Origin: Micromonospora sp. CP22
GTDB taxonomy: Bacteria > Actinomycetota > Actinomycetes > Mycobacteriales > Micromonosporaceae
DNA: 64,000 nt
NCBI RefSeq assembly: GCF_009712475.1
Contig: NZ_VCJO01000003.1
Location: 496,916-560,915, forward strand
Direction: 5' to 3'
Shown piece after piece: positions 26,880 to 36,318 of this stretch (its first letter is position 1; each line of letters begins with the position of its first letter). The notes beneath the pieces were generated by a model, which ran no database searches, had not been told where the DNA came from, and worked only from the letters and a program-made list of their open reading frames with translations. The position numbers and the translations under genes are program-made.

Positions 26880-27524
26880 TCAGGGGCGTCGAGCGGCAGC
26901 GGCTGACCTCGAGGACGCGGCGACGAACAACTGGTCCAACTGATAATTGAGCAGGGCGATCGCGGCCTCCGGCGTACGCATGCCCGCCATCACGCTGTCG
27001 GCCAGTCCGGTCGCCAAGGCCAGCAGGTTGCCCGCCTCCGCGCCGACGTCCCGGCCCGGGGAAAGCTCACCCGCCTGCTCCGCGTCGGCTAGCAGTCCGC
27101 GGAGCACCACTTCCAGTTCGGCGGAACCTCTGGTGTAGGACTGCTCGGCCAACGCCGGATCGGTCAGGGCGAGCGCGTGGTAGGCGGCGAATACGGTGTA
27201 ACCGGCCCGCTGCTGCTCGTTGACGGGGATGAGCTGCACCAACCAGGCGTACAGGCGGTTGCGGACACCGCCCCCCGCGTTGGCCGCCAGCCCGGCTTCG
27301 ATCCGCTGGCCGACCACCTCGGCCTGATGTTGCAGCCCCGCGAAGAGCAACCGCTCCTTGGTCCCGAAGTAGTACTGCACGGTACTGACCGAGACGCCCG
27401 CCTCGGCCGCGACCGTCCGCATGCTCGCAGCGTGCAGACCTCGATTCGCCGCGATGCGCAGTAGCGCGGCGACGATCAGAGCTCGTCGTTCCTCGTGGTC
27501 GGCCAGCTTCGGCATGCGCCCCAT
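26880..27524 (-). CDS. TetR family transcriptional regulator
   Basis: About 214 residues. The DNA-binding helix-turn-helix is NRGLHAASMRTVAAEAGVSVSTVQYYFGTKERLLFAGL; the C-terminal part is of the BetI-like TetR_C type. Divergent from an alpha/beta hydrolase gene 68 bp away, with tandem GTAC-type palindromes between them, so it probably represses the hydrolase and itself. ATG 27524 is preceded by GGAAGG; 27515 is an alternative. Confidence 0.9.
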   Translation of the reverse strand: MGRMPKLADHEERRALIVAALLRIAANRGLHAASMRTVAAEAGVSVSTVQYYFGTKERLLFAGLQHQAEVVGQRIEAGLAANAGGGVRNRLYAWLVQLIPVNEQQRAGYTVFAAYHALALTDPALAEQSYTRGSAELEVVLRGLLADAEQAGELSPGRDVGAEAGNLLALATGLADSVMAGMRTPEAAIALLNYQLDQLFVAASSRSAAAARRP

Positions 27525-27542
27525 CACCCTTCCGCCTTGATG

Positions 27543-27567
27543 GTACGACTGTACTGTACGATCGTAC
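27543..27567. promoter_or_regulatory. Tandem GTAC-type operators
   Basis: GTACGACTGTAC (27543-27554, imperfect) and GTACGATCGTAC (27556-27567, perfect palindrome) are centred 13 bp apart in the tetR-hydrolase divergent region, as expected for cooperative TetR binding. Confidence 0.6.
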
Positions 27568-27592
27568 TATCAAAACTCGGTGGGGAGGCCAT

Positions 27593-28519
27593 GTGACAGG
27601 CACCAGAGATCCCGGCGTCGGACGGTTCGTCAACGACCAGGCGAGAGAGAAATTCCTCCAGGCGTACGACGTGGCGATGCGGTCCTGGCCGCAGGCCCGA
27701 CAGGAGTTCGACGTCGAGACGAGCTTCGGCACCGTCCACGTGCACCACCACGGCGACGGGCAGGGCGCACCGGTGGTGCTGCTGCACGGCGCCCAGGGCA
27801 ACTCCTCGAACTGGTATCCCCAGGTCGCCGCACTCGGCACGCACCACCCGGTGTACGCGCTGGACACCATCGACGACCCGGGACGCAGCGTGCAACGACG
27901 TCCGGTGGTGGGCACGACCGAGAGCGCCGCCTGGCTCGACGAGACGCTCGCCGCCCTCGACCTGAGCGGCGTCCACCTGGTCGGGATGTCGTACGGCGGA
28001 TTCCTGGCGCTGGCCACGGCGGTGCACCGACCCGACCGGTTGGCGTCGATCACCCTGCTCGACCCGGGCGGGCTCCAGAAGGTCCCGCTCAAGTTCTACG
28101 TCAACGTCCTGGCGGGTGCCCTGGCCACGCTGGCACCGCGCCGTACCCGGGCCTGGTTCGCCCGACTGCTGGCCAACCACGCGCTCATCGAGTCTCCGGA
28201 GCAACTGGCACCCGTCATGATCGCCGCACGGCACTGGCGGACGCGGCGTCCCGCGGCCCGCCGGCTCGACGACGACGAACTGCGGGCGATCCCGGTGCCG
28301 GTGCTGCTCCTGGTGGCCGAGCGCAGTTCACTGCTGCGACCACGGCAGGCGGTGGCCCGGGCCCAGGCGCTGATTCCGTCGGTCCGGGCGGAGATCGTGG
28401 CCGGGGCTGGTCACGGTCTCTCGCTGGAGCGTCCCGAGTTGGTCAACCGGCGCGTCCTCGACTTCATCGCGGACCGCACGTCGGACGACGCCGTCGGAGG
28501 CGACCAGACCGGCCGGTGA
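27593..28519 (+). CDS. Alpha/beta hydrolase
   Basis: 308 residues. VVLLHGAQGNSSNW is the oxyanion loop; VHLVGMSYGGFLALATA contains the nucleophile serine (GMSYGG); the acid residue is probably in PVLLLVAERSSLL and the histidine in IVAGAGHGLSLERPELV. A cap domain lies between. GGGGAGG precedes the GTG start. Divergent regulation by the adjacent TetR suggests an inducible detoxification or ester/lactone-hydrolysis role; substrate unknown. Confidence 0.88.
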   Translation: MTGTRDPGVGRFVNDQAREKFLQAYDVAMRSWPQARQEFDVETSFGTVHVHHHGDGQGAPVVLLHGAQGNSSNWYPQVAALGTHHPVYALDTIDDPGRSVQRRPVVGTTESAAWLDETLAALDLSGVHLVGMSYGGFLALATAVHRPDRLASITLLDPGGLQKVPLKFYVNVLAGALATLAPRRTRAWFARLLANHALIESPEQLAPVMIAARHWRTRRPAARRLDDDELRAIPVPVLLLVAERSSLLRPRQAVARAQALIPSVRAEIVAGAGHGLSLERPELVNRRVLDFIADRTSDDAVGGDQTGR

Positions 28520-28664
28520 CGGCACGGCGGCGACGGGACGAGCCGCCCCGGCTCGTCCGGACGCCCGCCGACCGTCCGACATCCGGCTTTGGATACGGTA
28601 CGTCCGATCGCCGCTGCTCAGCGAAAACGACTGGTGTACCGAGGCTGGGAGGTACCAGACGGCC

Positions 28665-29516
28665 ATGCGACTTCATGTCGGGTGTGCGATGTGGACCCAC
28701 CGGTCCTGGCAGGGCCGGCTGCTCCCCCACCCGCTTGCCGCGCACGAGCGCCTCCGGCACTACGCGGGCTGGTGCGACGCGGTCGAGGGCAACACCACCT
28801 TCTACGCCACACCGACCCGCGAGGCGGTCGCCTCCTGGGCGGAGCAGACCGCCCCCGACTTCCGCTTCGTGGTCAAGCTGCCGAAGGTGGTCACCCACGA
28901 ACGCCGCCTCACCGATGTCGCCCAGCCGATGCGCGCCTTCCTCGACGCGATCGAGCCACTCGGCCCCCGGGCGTACGCCCTCTGGGTCCAGTTGCCCGGC
29001 TCGTTCGGCCCGGACGACGTGCCCACGCTGGCCCGCTTCCTGCGTCGCCTACCGGCCGGCCACCGACCCGCCGTGGAGGTCCGCGACCCGGCGTTCTTCA
29101 CCGACCCCCGCGCGACCCGGCTGCTGGAGACGGCGCTGGCCGAGACCGACGCCGAATGGATCCCGTTCGACACCACCGCGTTCTTCGCCGAGCCGCCGAC
29201 CAGCGACGCCGAGCGGGACGCCTGGACGAAGAAGCCGAGGATGCCGTTGCGCACCGAGGCGCTCACCGACCGGCCGATCGTCCGTTACCTCGGCCGCGAC
29301 GACCCCACCCGCACCGTCGACGGCTGGCGGCGGTGGGTCGACGTGACCGCCACCTGGTTGCGTGAGGGCCGGTCGCCGACCGTCTTCATCCACACCCCGG
29401 ACAACGCCGACGCGCCGACGCTGGCCCGCCGGTTCCACGCCGAGGTACGCGACCGCGTACCCGGGCTGGCGCCGCTGCCCGAGCCGATCAAGGTCGAGCC
29501 CGCCACCCTCTTCTGA
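28665..29516 (+). CDS. DUF72 domain protein
   Basis: 283 residues, TIM-barrel DUF72 family. LHVGCAMWTHRSWQGRLLPHPL at the N terminus, VEGNTTFYATPTREAVASWAEQTAPDFRFVVKLPKVVTHERRL, and PRAYALWVQLPGSFGPDD are typical signatures. Family function is unknown. The 3' end is within the stem of a terminator shared with the convergent gene. Confidence 0.9.
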   Translation: MRLHVGCAMWTHRSWQGRLLPHPLAAHERLRHYAGWCDAVEGNTTFYATPTREAVASWAEQTAPDFRFVVKLPKVVTHERRLTDVAQPMRAFLDAIEPLGPRAYALWVQLPGSFGPDDVPTLARFLRRLPAGHRPAVEVRDPAFFTDPRATRLLETALAETDAEWIPFDTTAFFAEPPTSDAERDAWTKKPRMPLRTEALTDRPIVRYLGRDDPTRTVDGWRRWVDVTATWLREGRSPTVFIHTPDNADAPTLARRFHAEVRDRVPGLAPLPEPIKVEPATLF

Positions 29517-29535
29517 CGGCTCGGGTGGCGGGCTC
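29496..29535. terminator. Perfect 13-bp hairpin over the DUF72 stop codon
   Basis: GAGCCCGCCACCC at 29496-29508 pairs exactly with GGGTGGCGGGCTC at 29523-29535; the loop holds the TGA. It lies between convergent genes. Confidence 0.78.
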
Positions 29536-29541
29536 GTCGAC

Positions 29542-29949
29542 CTATGCGGCGTCGGACCCGGGCTGCGGAGGCTCTGGGCCCCGGTTCTCCCGGAGGGCCC
29601 GGCTGACCTGGTCCAGCAGTTGCCGGGGATCGGTGCGGCCGGTCACCTGGACCTCCACCTCGGACTCGCCGATCCGCATCCGGACGCTGGCCCCGCTGGG
29701 CTGCTGGCTCAACCAGGTCTGGAGCAGGGTGAAGAGGCCAGGCAGCAGGCTCTGTGCCACCACCGCGATGATGACGGCCTCGCTGAAGCCGGCCCGTCCG
29801 CCGGTGCGCCTGCCCAGGTCCCGTACTGCCGTGCGGTACTCCGGGCGGCGGTGGATCCAGTCGACGAGCGACACCTGGGCCGGCTGCCGAAGCTGGGTGA
29901 TCATCTGAAGCCGGACGGCCTGCCGAGACGGCGGGTACGCACCACTCAT
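29542..29949 (-). CDS. Small membrane protein resembling EACC1 (effector-associated constant component)
   Basis: 135 residues: an N-terminal helical region (VSLVDWIHRRPEYRTAVRDLGRRTG), one membrane helix (AVIIAVVAQSLLPGLFTLLQTWL), then a short beta unit SVRMRIGESEVEVQVTGRTDPRQLLDQVSRAL and a Pro-rich end. The helix-plus-beta pattern resembles EACC1, a small constant component of bacterial conflict systems, but its N-terminal part differs from typical members. AGGAG precedes ATG 29949, which lies 13 bp after the M48 gene stop, so the two are one operon. Confidence 0.6.
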   Translation of the reverse strand: MSGAYPPSRQAVRLQMITQLRQPAQVSLVDWIHRRPEYRTAVRDLGRRTGGRAGFSEAVIIAVVAQSLLPGLFTLLQTWLSQQPSGASVRMRIGESEVEVQVTGRTDPRQLLDQVSRALRENRGPEPPQPGSDAA

Positions 29950-29962
29950 CCGATGCTCCTGT

Positions 29963-32209
29963 TCATTCCTCGACGTCGGGCTGGAAGGTGAGTTCGTCTC
30001 CGGTGACGGTGACGACACCGGTGACGGTGATCGAGCGGCGCTCGGTGAACTCGTCCTTGCCGAAGTACGACTCGTAGGTGCCGCTCACCTCCGCCTGGCC
30101 CTGCCCCTCGTACGGCGTCGAGAGCCGCGCGGCGGTCGGGCCGAGGATCTCGATCTGCGGCTCGGGATAGGAGATGATCTTCCAGGTGATGTTCTCGGCG
30201 CTCGAGTAACCGGACAGCCGGAAGGGGCAACCCTGCGGTGCGGCCACCGTCTGCCGCGCGCACTCGTCCAGGTACGCCCTCACCTGCGCCTGGATGGTGT
30301 CGTGGGCGGCGGGCTTCAACTCCGGAATCGCCTGGATCAGCGTCTCGGACATGTAGCCGGGCAGCACGGTGAGGTACTGCGGCGCCACCTCACTGAGCGG
30401 GTTGGACGCTGCCGTCACCACGTACATGCCGGGCACCGAGCGCACCGTCTGCTCCTGTGGGCTGGTCGGCACCGACACGCCGTTGATCATGAGACCTTCC
30501 TGGTCGGCGGCGACGGTGAGGGCGAAGACGCCACCCAACACGTGCCAGCCCTTGAAAACACCGAGCGTCGAGTCCTCGTCACGCCGGAGCATCACCTCCG
30601 TCTCCACCGGGATCTCCCCGAGATCGAAGGAGACCTTGGCGGTCGCGAGGTCGTCGTCGCGCTCGATGTCCCGGATGTCGACGTTCTTGGGCGGCTGGTA
30701 GTCGGTCGACTTGATCAACTCGGCGAGCAGGGTGTCGTTGCGTACCGTCGCCTCGATCTCGGGGCTCAGCCAGCCCGCGAGGTCGTCCACGTCGCGGTCG
30801 GCGAGGGCGGAGAAGTACCCGTTGACGGCGGCCTCCGGCCGGAAGAGGCTCCACTGCACGATACCCAGCAGGCTGGAGATCAGGCAGAAGGAGAGCAGCA
30901 CGACCCCACCGATGACGGCCGGACGCCGCAGGTCGACCGGGTCGTCGCCGCCGAACAGTTCCTTGGTGCCGATCACCCGCCTCGGCGGCTCCTCCGGTGC
31001 CGAGGGCTCGTGGCCCGCGCGTACCGTCTCCAGGCGCTCCAGCCGCAACTCGTTCGGCGGATGCTCGGCGCAGACGGCCTCGTCCCAGCCGCTGCGCCCG
31101 CTCTCGAACGACTTGCGGCGTTCGAGGATCGCCCGCAGTTCCTCGGTACGTCCGGTCACCACCGCACCCAGGTCCGCCCGGTACTCGGCCGCCCGCACGT
31201 CGGCTCGGTGCAGTGGCTGCACCAGGTACTTCATGGTCAGCAGGACCGGCCAGAAGAAGACGAAGACGAACAGGTTCGTCGCCGGGTGGGGGAACTTACG
31301 CATCAGCCAGGTCGGCACGGCGTGCACCAGCACGAGCGGCAGGCCGACACCCCGGACGAAGGCCGAGGTGATCTCGTCGCCGGTACGCCAGTGCACCAAC
31401 TCGTGGCTCAGGAGCGCGGCGATCTCGTCACGCGGATCGGTGAGCAGACCGGTGGTGACGACGATGTGCCGGGCGTAGGTGCGGGCATTCGTGCTGACCA
31501 GGTCGTCCTCGACCAGCAGCCGCGGCACCCCGGGCAGACCCAGCCGCTCGGCGCACTCGTGCAGAATCGGCATGATCAGTTCCCGCTCCCGGCGGCTGAG
31601 TTCGCGCGCGCCCGACACCCGCAGCAGTCGATGCTCGAACAGCACCCGGTACAAGGTGTAGAGCACACCCACCAGAATGGCGGCAGCCGCCATTCCAGCT
31701 AGCTGGGCGATCAGGGAGACGCCGCTGTCCACCCCACCGAAACGAAGGATCGGCACCATCAGCAGACCGGCCAGGAACGCGATACCGGCACCGACGAAAG
31801 CGCCTATCGCACCACCGGACTGTTCCATGAAGGAACTGACCAGTCGACCGACGATCGGGGCGTCGCGAACCTGGTCCGGGATCAGATCCGCGAACAATCC
31901 ACCGCCGGTGAACGCCAGGGCGATACCCGCGACCGCCGCGAGCACCACCGCGTTGAACAACGCGACCGGCACATAGAACCAGGCAGCGATAAAGGACCCC
32001 AGCACACCGCGCCAGTCACGCAGGATCCCGACGCGGAGCCAGACGATCGCGTTCGGATAGCCGGGCGGGCGGTTGGCCAGGCGGCCACCTGTCCCGTCGG
32101 GGCCGGGGGTGTCACCAGCAGGCGCGGACGGCCGCACCGGCGCCAGCGGCGAATTGCCGGTCATCTGATTCTGGTGATCGTCGGAAGGTTGCACCATATC
32201 CTGCTGCAC
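29963..32209 (-). CDS. M48 family membrane metallopeptidase with large C-terminal ectodomain
   Basis: 748 residues. A Pro/Gly-rich N-terminal tail, then helices around residues 60-180, an M48 catalytic domain with the zinc motif LLSHELVHWRTGDE near residue 270 and the third ligand in VRAAEYRADLGAV near residue 345, a further helix near residue 440 (PAVIGGVVLLSFCLISSLLGIVQWSLF), then about 290 residues outside the membrane or in the cytosol. HtpX-like proteases usually have about 290 residues in total, so this is a much enlarged form. The start GTG 32209 follows GGAG; ATG 32197 is a second choice. It is co-transcribed with the EACC1-like gene. Confidence 0.86.
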   Translation of the reverse strand: MQQDMVQPSDDHQNQMTGNSPLAPVRPSAPAGDTPGPDGTGGRLANRPPGYPNAIVWLRVGILRDWRGVLGSFIAAWFYVPVALFNAVVLAAVAGIALAFTGGGLFADLIPDQVRDAPIVGRLVSSFMEQSGGAIGAFVGAGIAFLAGLLMVPILRFGGVDSGVSLIAQLAGMAAAAILVGVLYTLYRVLFEHRLLRVSGARELSRRERELIMPILHECAERLGLPGVPRLLVEDDLVSTNARTYARHIVVTTGLLTDPRDEIAALLSHELVHWRTGDEITSAFVRGVGLPLVLVHAVPTWLMRKFPHPATNLFVFVFFWPVLLTMKYLVQPLHRADVRAAEYRADLGAVVTGRTEELRAILERRKSFESGRSGWDEAVCAEHPPNELRLERLETVRAGHEPSAPEEPPRRVIGTKELFGGDDPVDLRRPAVIGGVVLLSFCLISSLLGIVQWSLFRPEAAVNGYFSALADRDVDDLAGWLSPEIEATVRNDTLLAELIKSTDYQPPKNVDIRDIERDDDLATAKVSFDLGEIPVETEVMLRRDEDSTLGVFKGWHVLGGVFALTVAADQEGLMINGVSVPTSPQEQTVRSVPGMYVVTAASNPLSEVAPQYLTVLPGYMSETLIQAIPELKPAAHDTIQAQVRAYLDECARQTVAAPQGCPFRLSGYSSAENITWKIISYPEPQIEILGPTAARLSTPYEGQGQAEVSGTYESYFGKDEFTERRSITVTGVVTVTGDELTFQPDVEE

Positions 32210-32554
32210 GGAAACTCCTCCATGGTGCCGAACAGGGCAAAATCGCGGCCCGGTCCACCCGGAACTGATTTCCTAAGGCAGGCAGCGGGCCGCGTTTCAG
32301 GCAGTGAACCACTCAGCGGTAGGGGCAGACCTTACTCCGGTGAATACCGTCACGCCACCCACATCGCGTACCGAATTGCGCAGCCGAGCCATTCGAATCC
32401 GGCAGTTGGTGCAGAGTGGACAGTCGTCGTCGCCCGATGACGACTATCCGTCATTTCTCCGCGTACGACAAAGATGAAAGTTCCACGGAATTGCTCGGCC
32501 GCACGCGCCAGGCGCGGATTGGCGAGGTGCGGGAACCGGCCCGTCGGGCGCCGG
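32210..32554. other. 345-bp gap upstream of the M48 gene
   Basis: No convincing gene. It should contain the promoter of the M48-EACC1-like operon (minus strand). An imperfect hairpin lies at 32422-32445 (AGTCGTCGTC and GATGACGACT, one mismatch, 4-nt loop). Local composition is noticeably less GC-rich than the flanking genes. Confidence 0.55.
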
Positions 32555-33358
32555 TCAGGACACCCGCGGCACCGGCCGCCGGTGGTACTTCGGTCCGTCC
32601 GGGTCATGCATCTCACCCCGGTAGATGCCGTGCCGCAGCTCGGAGACGTACCCCTCCAGCTCCGGCATGCCCAGCCGGGCCGCCACCGCCAACTCGGCTT
32701 CCACGTCGTACGGGACCCGGACGAACTGGATTGAGAACGGCGCGTCGGACGTCGAGCCGAGGACGCCTTCGAGGATCACGTACACCGGGGTCGGGTCGTC
32801 TATCGCGTTGCCGACGCTGCCCGTGTTGAACAGGGTGCGACGGTCGCGGTCCACCTCGTAGAACGGATCGTGGGTGTCCCCGTAGCCCACCACCGAGGGC
32901 ACCGGCCCGTCGCCGGTCGCCGGGGTGTTGGCGAACATGCCGAGGAACTCGGCCTCGTCGTGGTCGAACCGCACCCGGCGGTGCACGCTGGTCGCCGACG
33001 CGTGGAACAGGCGCACCTGCCGACCGCTCATCAGGAAGTCGTGGCAGAACGGCAGACCGCGCAGCCAGTCACCCTGGCCGTCGGCGAGCTGCGCCAGCCA
33101 CCAGGCGATCGCCTCACTGTCGTAGGTGCGGTCCGGGTCGGGCAGGAAGTCGTCCCAGTTGCCGAGGATGTTGACCTCGCAGCGCTCCTGGCAGACCTCG
33201 ATGACCTCCCGGCCGCGCGGCCCCTTGCCGACGTAGTCACCGAGGTTGAAGATCCGCTCGATCCCGCGTGCGTCGATATCGGCCAGCACCGCCTCCAGGG
33301 CGGTCAGGTTGCCGTGGACGTCGGAGATGAGGGCGATGCGATCGAGGGATCTTGTCAC
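32555..33358 (-). CDS. Metallophosphoesterase (calcineurin-like)
   Basis: 267 residues. The five metal motifs are in order: ISDVHGN, LGDYVGKGP, GNWDD (in place of GNHD), LFHAS, and GYGDTHDPF (in place of GHTH). GSVGN follows as in the YfcE/Apa-like family. Probably a phosphodiesterase or phosphatase of unknown substrate. GTG start at 33358; no strong ribosome binding site is seen. Confidence 0.88.
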   Translation of the reverse strand: MTRSLDRIALISDVHGNLTALEAVLADIDARGIERIFNLGDYVGKGPRGREVIEVCQERCEVNILGNWDDFLPDPDRTYDSEAIAWWLAQLADGQGDWLRGLPFCHDFLMSGRQVRLFHASATSVHRRVRFDHDEAEFLGMFANTPATGDGPVPSVVGYGDTHDPFYEVDRDRRTLFNTGSVGNAIDDPTPVYVILEGVLGSTSDAPFSIQFVRVPYDVEAELAVAARLGMPELEGYVSELRHGIYRGEMHDPDGPKYHRRPVPRVS

Positions 33359-33445
33359 GGGCCGATCGTAGACGCGACGGCGATGGCTGATCAGGGGCCG
33401 GCCTCGGGGGTGGCCAGCAGGTGCCCGCCCTCGAGGCCGGTGATC

Positions 33446-36133
33446 TCAGGACCGCCGACTCCACTGCTGGTTCGCGCCGCCGTTGCAGGACCAAAGGATG
33501 ATCTTTGTTCCGTTGGCGGTGGCGGCACCGTTGGCGTCCAGACACAGTCCGGACAGGACGTTGGTGATGGTGCCGTTGGCGTTGATGTTCCACTGCTGGT
33601 TGAGGCCGCCGTGACAGTCCCAGATGATGACCGTGGTGCCGTTGGTGGTGCCCGCCCCGTTGGCGTCCAGGCACTTGTTGCCGTACCCGGTCAGCTGCTT
33701 GCTGGCGGTGTAGGTCCACCGCTGGTGCGCTCCGCCGGAGCAGTCCCAGAGCTGCGTCTGGGTGCCGTTGGTGGTGGAGGCACCGGGGATCTCGACGCAC
33801 CGGCCGGACTGGCCACCCACGAGCTGGTCGCCCTGCGTGCTGCCGGTGCCCTGCCGCCTGACGATCGACGTCGACTCCGCCGATCGGTTGCCGAGGGCGT
33901 CGACGACGTAGAGCCGGTAGTCACCCGACGCCGTCGGCACCGCGATGGAGGTGGCGTTACCGTCCGCCCTGGTCATCGTCGGCCCGGCGGCGAAGTTGGT
34001 GGTACCGGAGGGCGCCAGCCAGAGCGACCTGGTCGCGTCGCCGCTGCTGCGGATCGGGATCGAGGAGGTGCCGCTGCCGACGAAGGTGCTGGCCGGTAGG
34101 ACGTAGTCCTGCATCGGCAGGTTGCGCGGCTGGGTGATGTCCCGGTACGCGTCCTGGAGTCCCGCGTTGACCGCGATCCCGTAGGCGGCTGCCGGCCAGA
34201 CGTAGTCGGAGGAGACGATGATGTCGTGGATGGTGCTGTTGGGCAGGTTCTTCTGGGAGACCTTGTTGATGGGACCGTAGGTCTGCGTGATGCTCAGGTC
34301 GTGCTTACGTCCGAAGTCGTCGGAGTTGATCATCCAGGTGATGTTCTTGTCCACACTCAGGACGTTGTCCCGGAAGGTCATGTACGCCGAGCCCTCGTCC
34401 GGGTGGAGTCCGTACTTGTGACCGGCGGGGACCCCCTGGAGATAGTTGTCGTGGATGGTGGTCCCCGGCTGGCTGCCCAGGGTGTAGATGGGCGCCGTGT
34501 CGCTGAGCCGCTGCACCGTGTCGATGATGTGGTTGTGGCTGATGGTGTTGTTCTTCGCCGTGGTGGTGGGCCGGTTGGGCGCGATCGATCCTGAGGATCC
34601 GTCGAAGTTCCACCAGCCCCAACCGAGCGTGATGCCGGCCCACGGCGTCTTCTCGATGCGGTTGTGCTGCACCGTCAGCGAATCGGCGAAGTACGCCGCG
34701 ACCGCGCCGTGCCCGTTGAACAGCACCGCGCTGTCGTAGACGTAGTTGTTCTTGATCTCGATGTTCTTCGGGAGCCCCTCGACCTGGGCCGGGTACTTCT
34801 CCCGGTTGCTCGACGTGTGGTCGCCGACGTAGACGTGCTGCGGGTGACCCACGCTGATCGCCGTTCCGGCGACGTCGTTGGTGAAGTTGCCGATCAGCTG
34901 CGAGTTCACCACGTCGTTGACCAGGTTGATGCCGTCGGCGCCGGTGTGCTCGATGCGGTTGCGCTCCAACCGGATCCCGTCGGCGTTCTGGACGTGGACG
35001 ATCCCGGGCGTGACGTCGACGTTGCGGTAGTAGTAGACGTGGAAGTTGCCCCGCGCGTACGCCAAGGCACCGAGGTTGCCCTGCTGCGCCTGCTTGTAGA
35101 CCGAGCCCGCGACGTTGAACAGGTTCCAGTCGGAGTGCCGCACGGTGAGCCCGGAGAAGGTGATGTTACGGGCGTGGTTGCTGGTCGAGGTGCCCGCGAT
35201 CCGGAGCACCGTGGTCACGTTGTTCGGCGCGAAGACCGTGGCGGTGGCCATGTTGTCGGCGCTGGCCTTGTAGTAGTAGAGCGTCCGACTGGACTTGTCG
35301 AAGTAGAACTCCCCCGGCGCGTCCAGGAACTCGTAGGCGTTCATGACCTTGTGGCTACCATTGATCTGGGCGTTGCCGTTGAACGCACCCTGCGCGATCG
35401 CGGCACCCGGCTGCTGGAACAGCGCGACGCGGCTGCCGCCCTCGGTGGTCACCTGCCGCACACCCACGATGGCCGTGGTCCAGGTGGTGGCCGTCTCGAT
35501 CTCGATGTCGTCCTGGTTCTGGGAGATCGCCGGGAAGTCGGCCGTGTTGTACCTCGCGCCCGCGCACTGCGAACCCGACTCCCAGGCCCAGTCGGCCTGC
35601 CCCGCGTTGATGGTGTACTGGCCGTGGCACCCGCCCGACGTGATCGTCTTGGCCGCCATGTGCGCCCGCCGACCGTTGACGTAGAGCGCGCGCAACTTGT
35701 TGCCCCGGTCGAGCGGGGCCTTCCAGATGTTCCCGTTGTGCTGGGTCCAGCCGGTCACCTGCACACCGGCTTCGAGGATCGGCGTCTCGTTCGGGTAGGC
35801 GGCGTACACCACCCGGTGGCCGTTGGCACCGGAGTCGTTCGGCCCGAACTCGATGGTGCTGCCGACCGGGTAGCTGCCACCACGGAGGTAGACCTGGATG
35901 TCGCCGGTCATGGTCGCGGTCTTCGTGCGGACCACGTCCCGGGCACGCTGGAGCGTACGGAACGGCGCCGCCATCGTGCCGGGATTGGCGTCGTTGCCGT
36001 TCGGTGCGACGTACAGCGTCTCCTGGACCGCGGCCTGTGCCGGAGCCTGGTCCGCGACGACGGCCGGCAGCACGGCGGAGACGAGGACCGCCAACGCGAC
36101 TAGGGAATGTCTCCCCTGGACAAAGGATCTCAT
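33446..36133 (-). CDS. Secreted right-handed beta-helix protein (GH141-like) with ricin-B module
   Basis: 895 residues. Signal peptide at 1-35 (SLVALAVLVSAVLPAVVADQAPAQAA), YVAPNGNDANPGTMAAPFRTLQRARDVVRT opening the parallel beta-helix typical of GH141/GH120-like enzymes, pectate-lyase-type coils through residue 650 (for example GINLVNDVVNSQLIGNFTND), a beta-sandwich near 720 (DYRLYVVDALGNRSAES), and a C-terminal ricin-B/CBM13 trefoil from about 760 with QxW motifs (HQRW, NQQW, NQQW). Likely acts on xylan- or fucose-containing plant polymer, but the catalytic residues are not identified. The start at 36133 follows GGGAG. Confidence 0.82.
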   Translation of the reverse strand: MRSFVQGRHSLVALAVLVSAVLPAVVADQAPAQAAVQETLYVAPNGNDANPGTMAAPFRTLQRARDVVRTKTATMTGDIQVYLRGGSYPVGSTIEFGPNDSGANGHRVVYAAYPNETPILEAGVQVTGWTQHNGNIWKAPLDRGNKLRALYVNGRRAHMAAKTITSGGCHGQYTINAGQADWAWESGSQCAGARYNTADFPAISQNQDDIEIETATTWTTAIVGVRQVTTEGGSRVALFQQPGAAIAQGAFNGNAQINGSHKVMNAYEFLDAPGEFYFDKSSRTLYYYKASADNMATATVFAPNNVTTVLRIAGTSTSNHARNITFSGLTVRHSDWNLFNVAGSVYKQAQQGNLGALAYARGNFHVYYYRNVDVTPGIVHVQNADGIRLERNRIEHTGADGINLVNDVVNSQLIGNFTNDVAGTAISVGHPQHVYVGDHTSSNREKYPAQVEGLPKNIEIKNNYVYDSAVLFNGHGAVAAYFADSLTVQHNRIEKTPWAGITLGWGWWNFDGSSGSIAPNRPTTTAKNNTISHNHIIDTVQRLSDTAPIYTLGSQPGTTIHDNYLQGVPAGHKYGLHPDEGSAYMTFRDNVLSVDKNITWMINSDDFGRKHDLSITQTYGPINKVSQKNLPNSTIHDIIVSSDYVWPAAAYGIAVNAGLQDAYRDITQPRNLPMQDYVLPASTFVGSGTSSIPIRSSGDATRSLWLAPSGTTNFAAGPTMTRADGNATSIAVPTASGDYRLYVVDALGNRSAESTSIVRRQGTGSTQGDQLVGGQSGRCVEIPGASTTNGTQTQLWDCSGGAHQRWTYTASKQLTGYGNKCLDANGAGTTNGTTVIIWDCHGGLNQQWNINANGTITNVLSGLCLDANGAATANGTKIILWSCNGGANQQWSRRS

Positions 36134-36318
36134 TTCTGCTCCCTCTACCTCCGTCGACAGACCCGCCTCGCGGTGTGGCCCACGCCTTGTGTGGCCCACG
36201 CCCTTGGGTGCGGCCTGCGCCTCAACGCGCGGCAGCCGAGTCGCCGGAATCCTGATCAACAGCGCCCGGTCGCGATTCCGCCTACGGCCGGAGACATCCT
36301 TGGTGGTTACGGGTCGGG
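36134..36318. other. Gap between GH141-like and GH5 genes
   Basis: 185 bp without a gene. A 13-bp direct repeat TGTGGCCCACGCC occurs at 36174-36186 and 36190-36202. The gap is too long for tight coupling, so a separate promoter for the GH141-like gene is possible. Confidence 0.5.
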
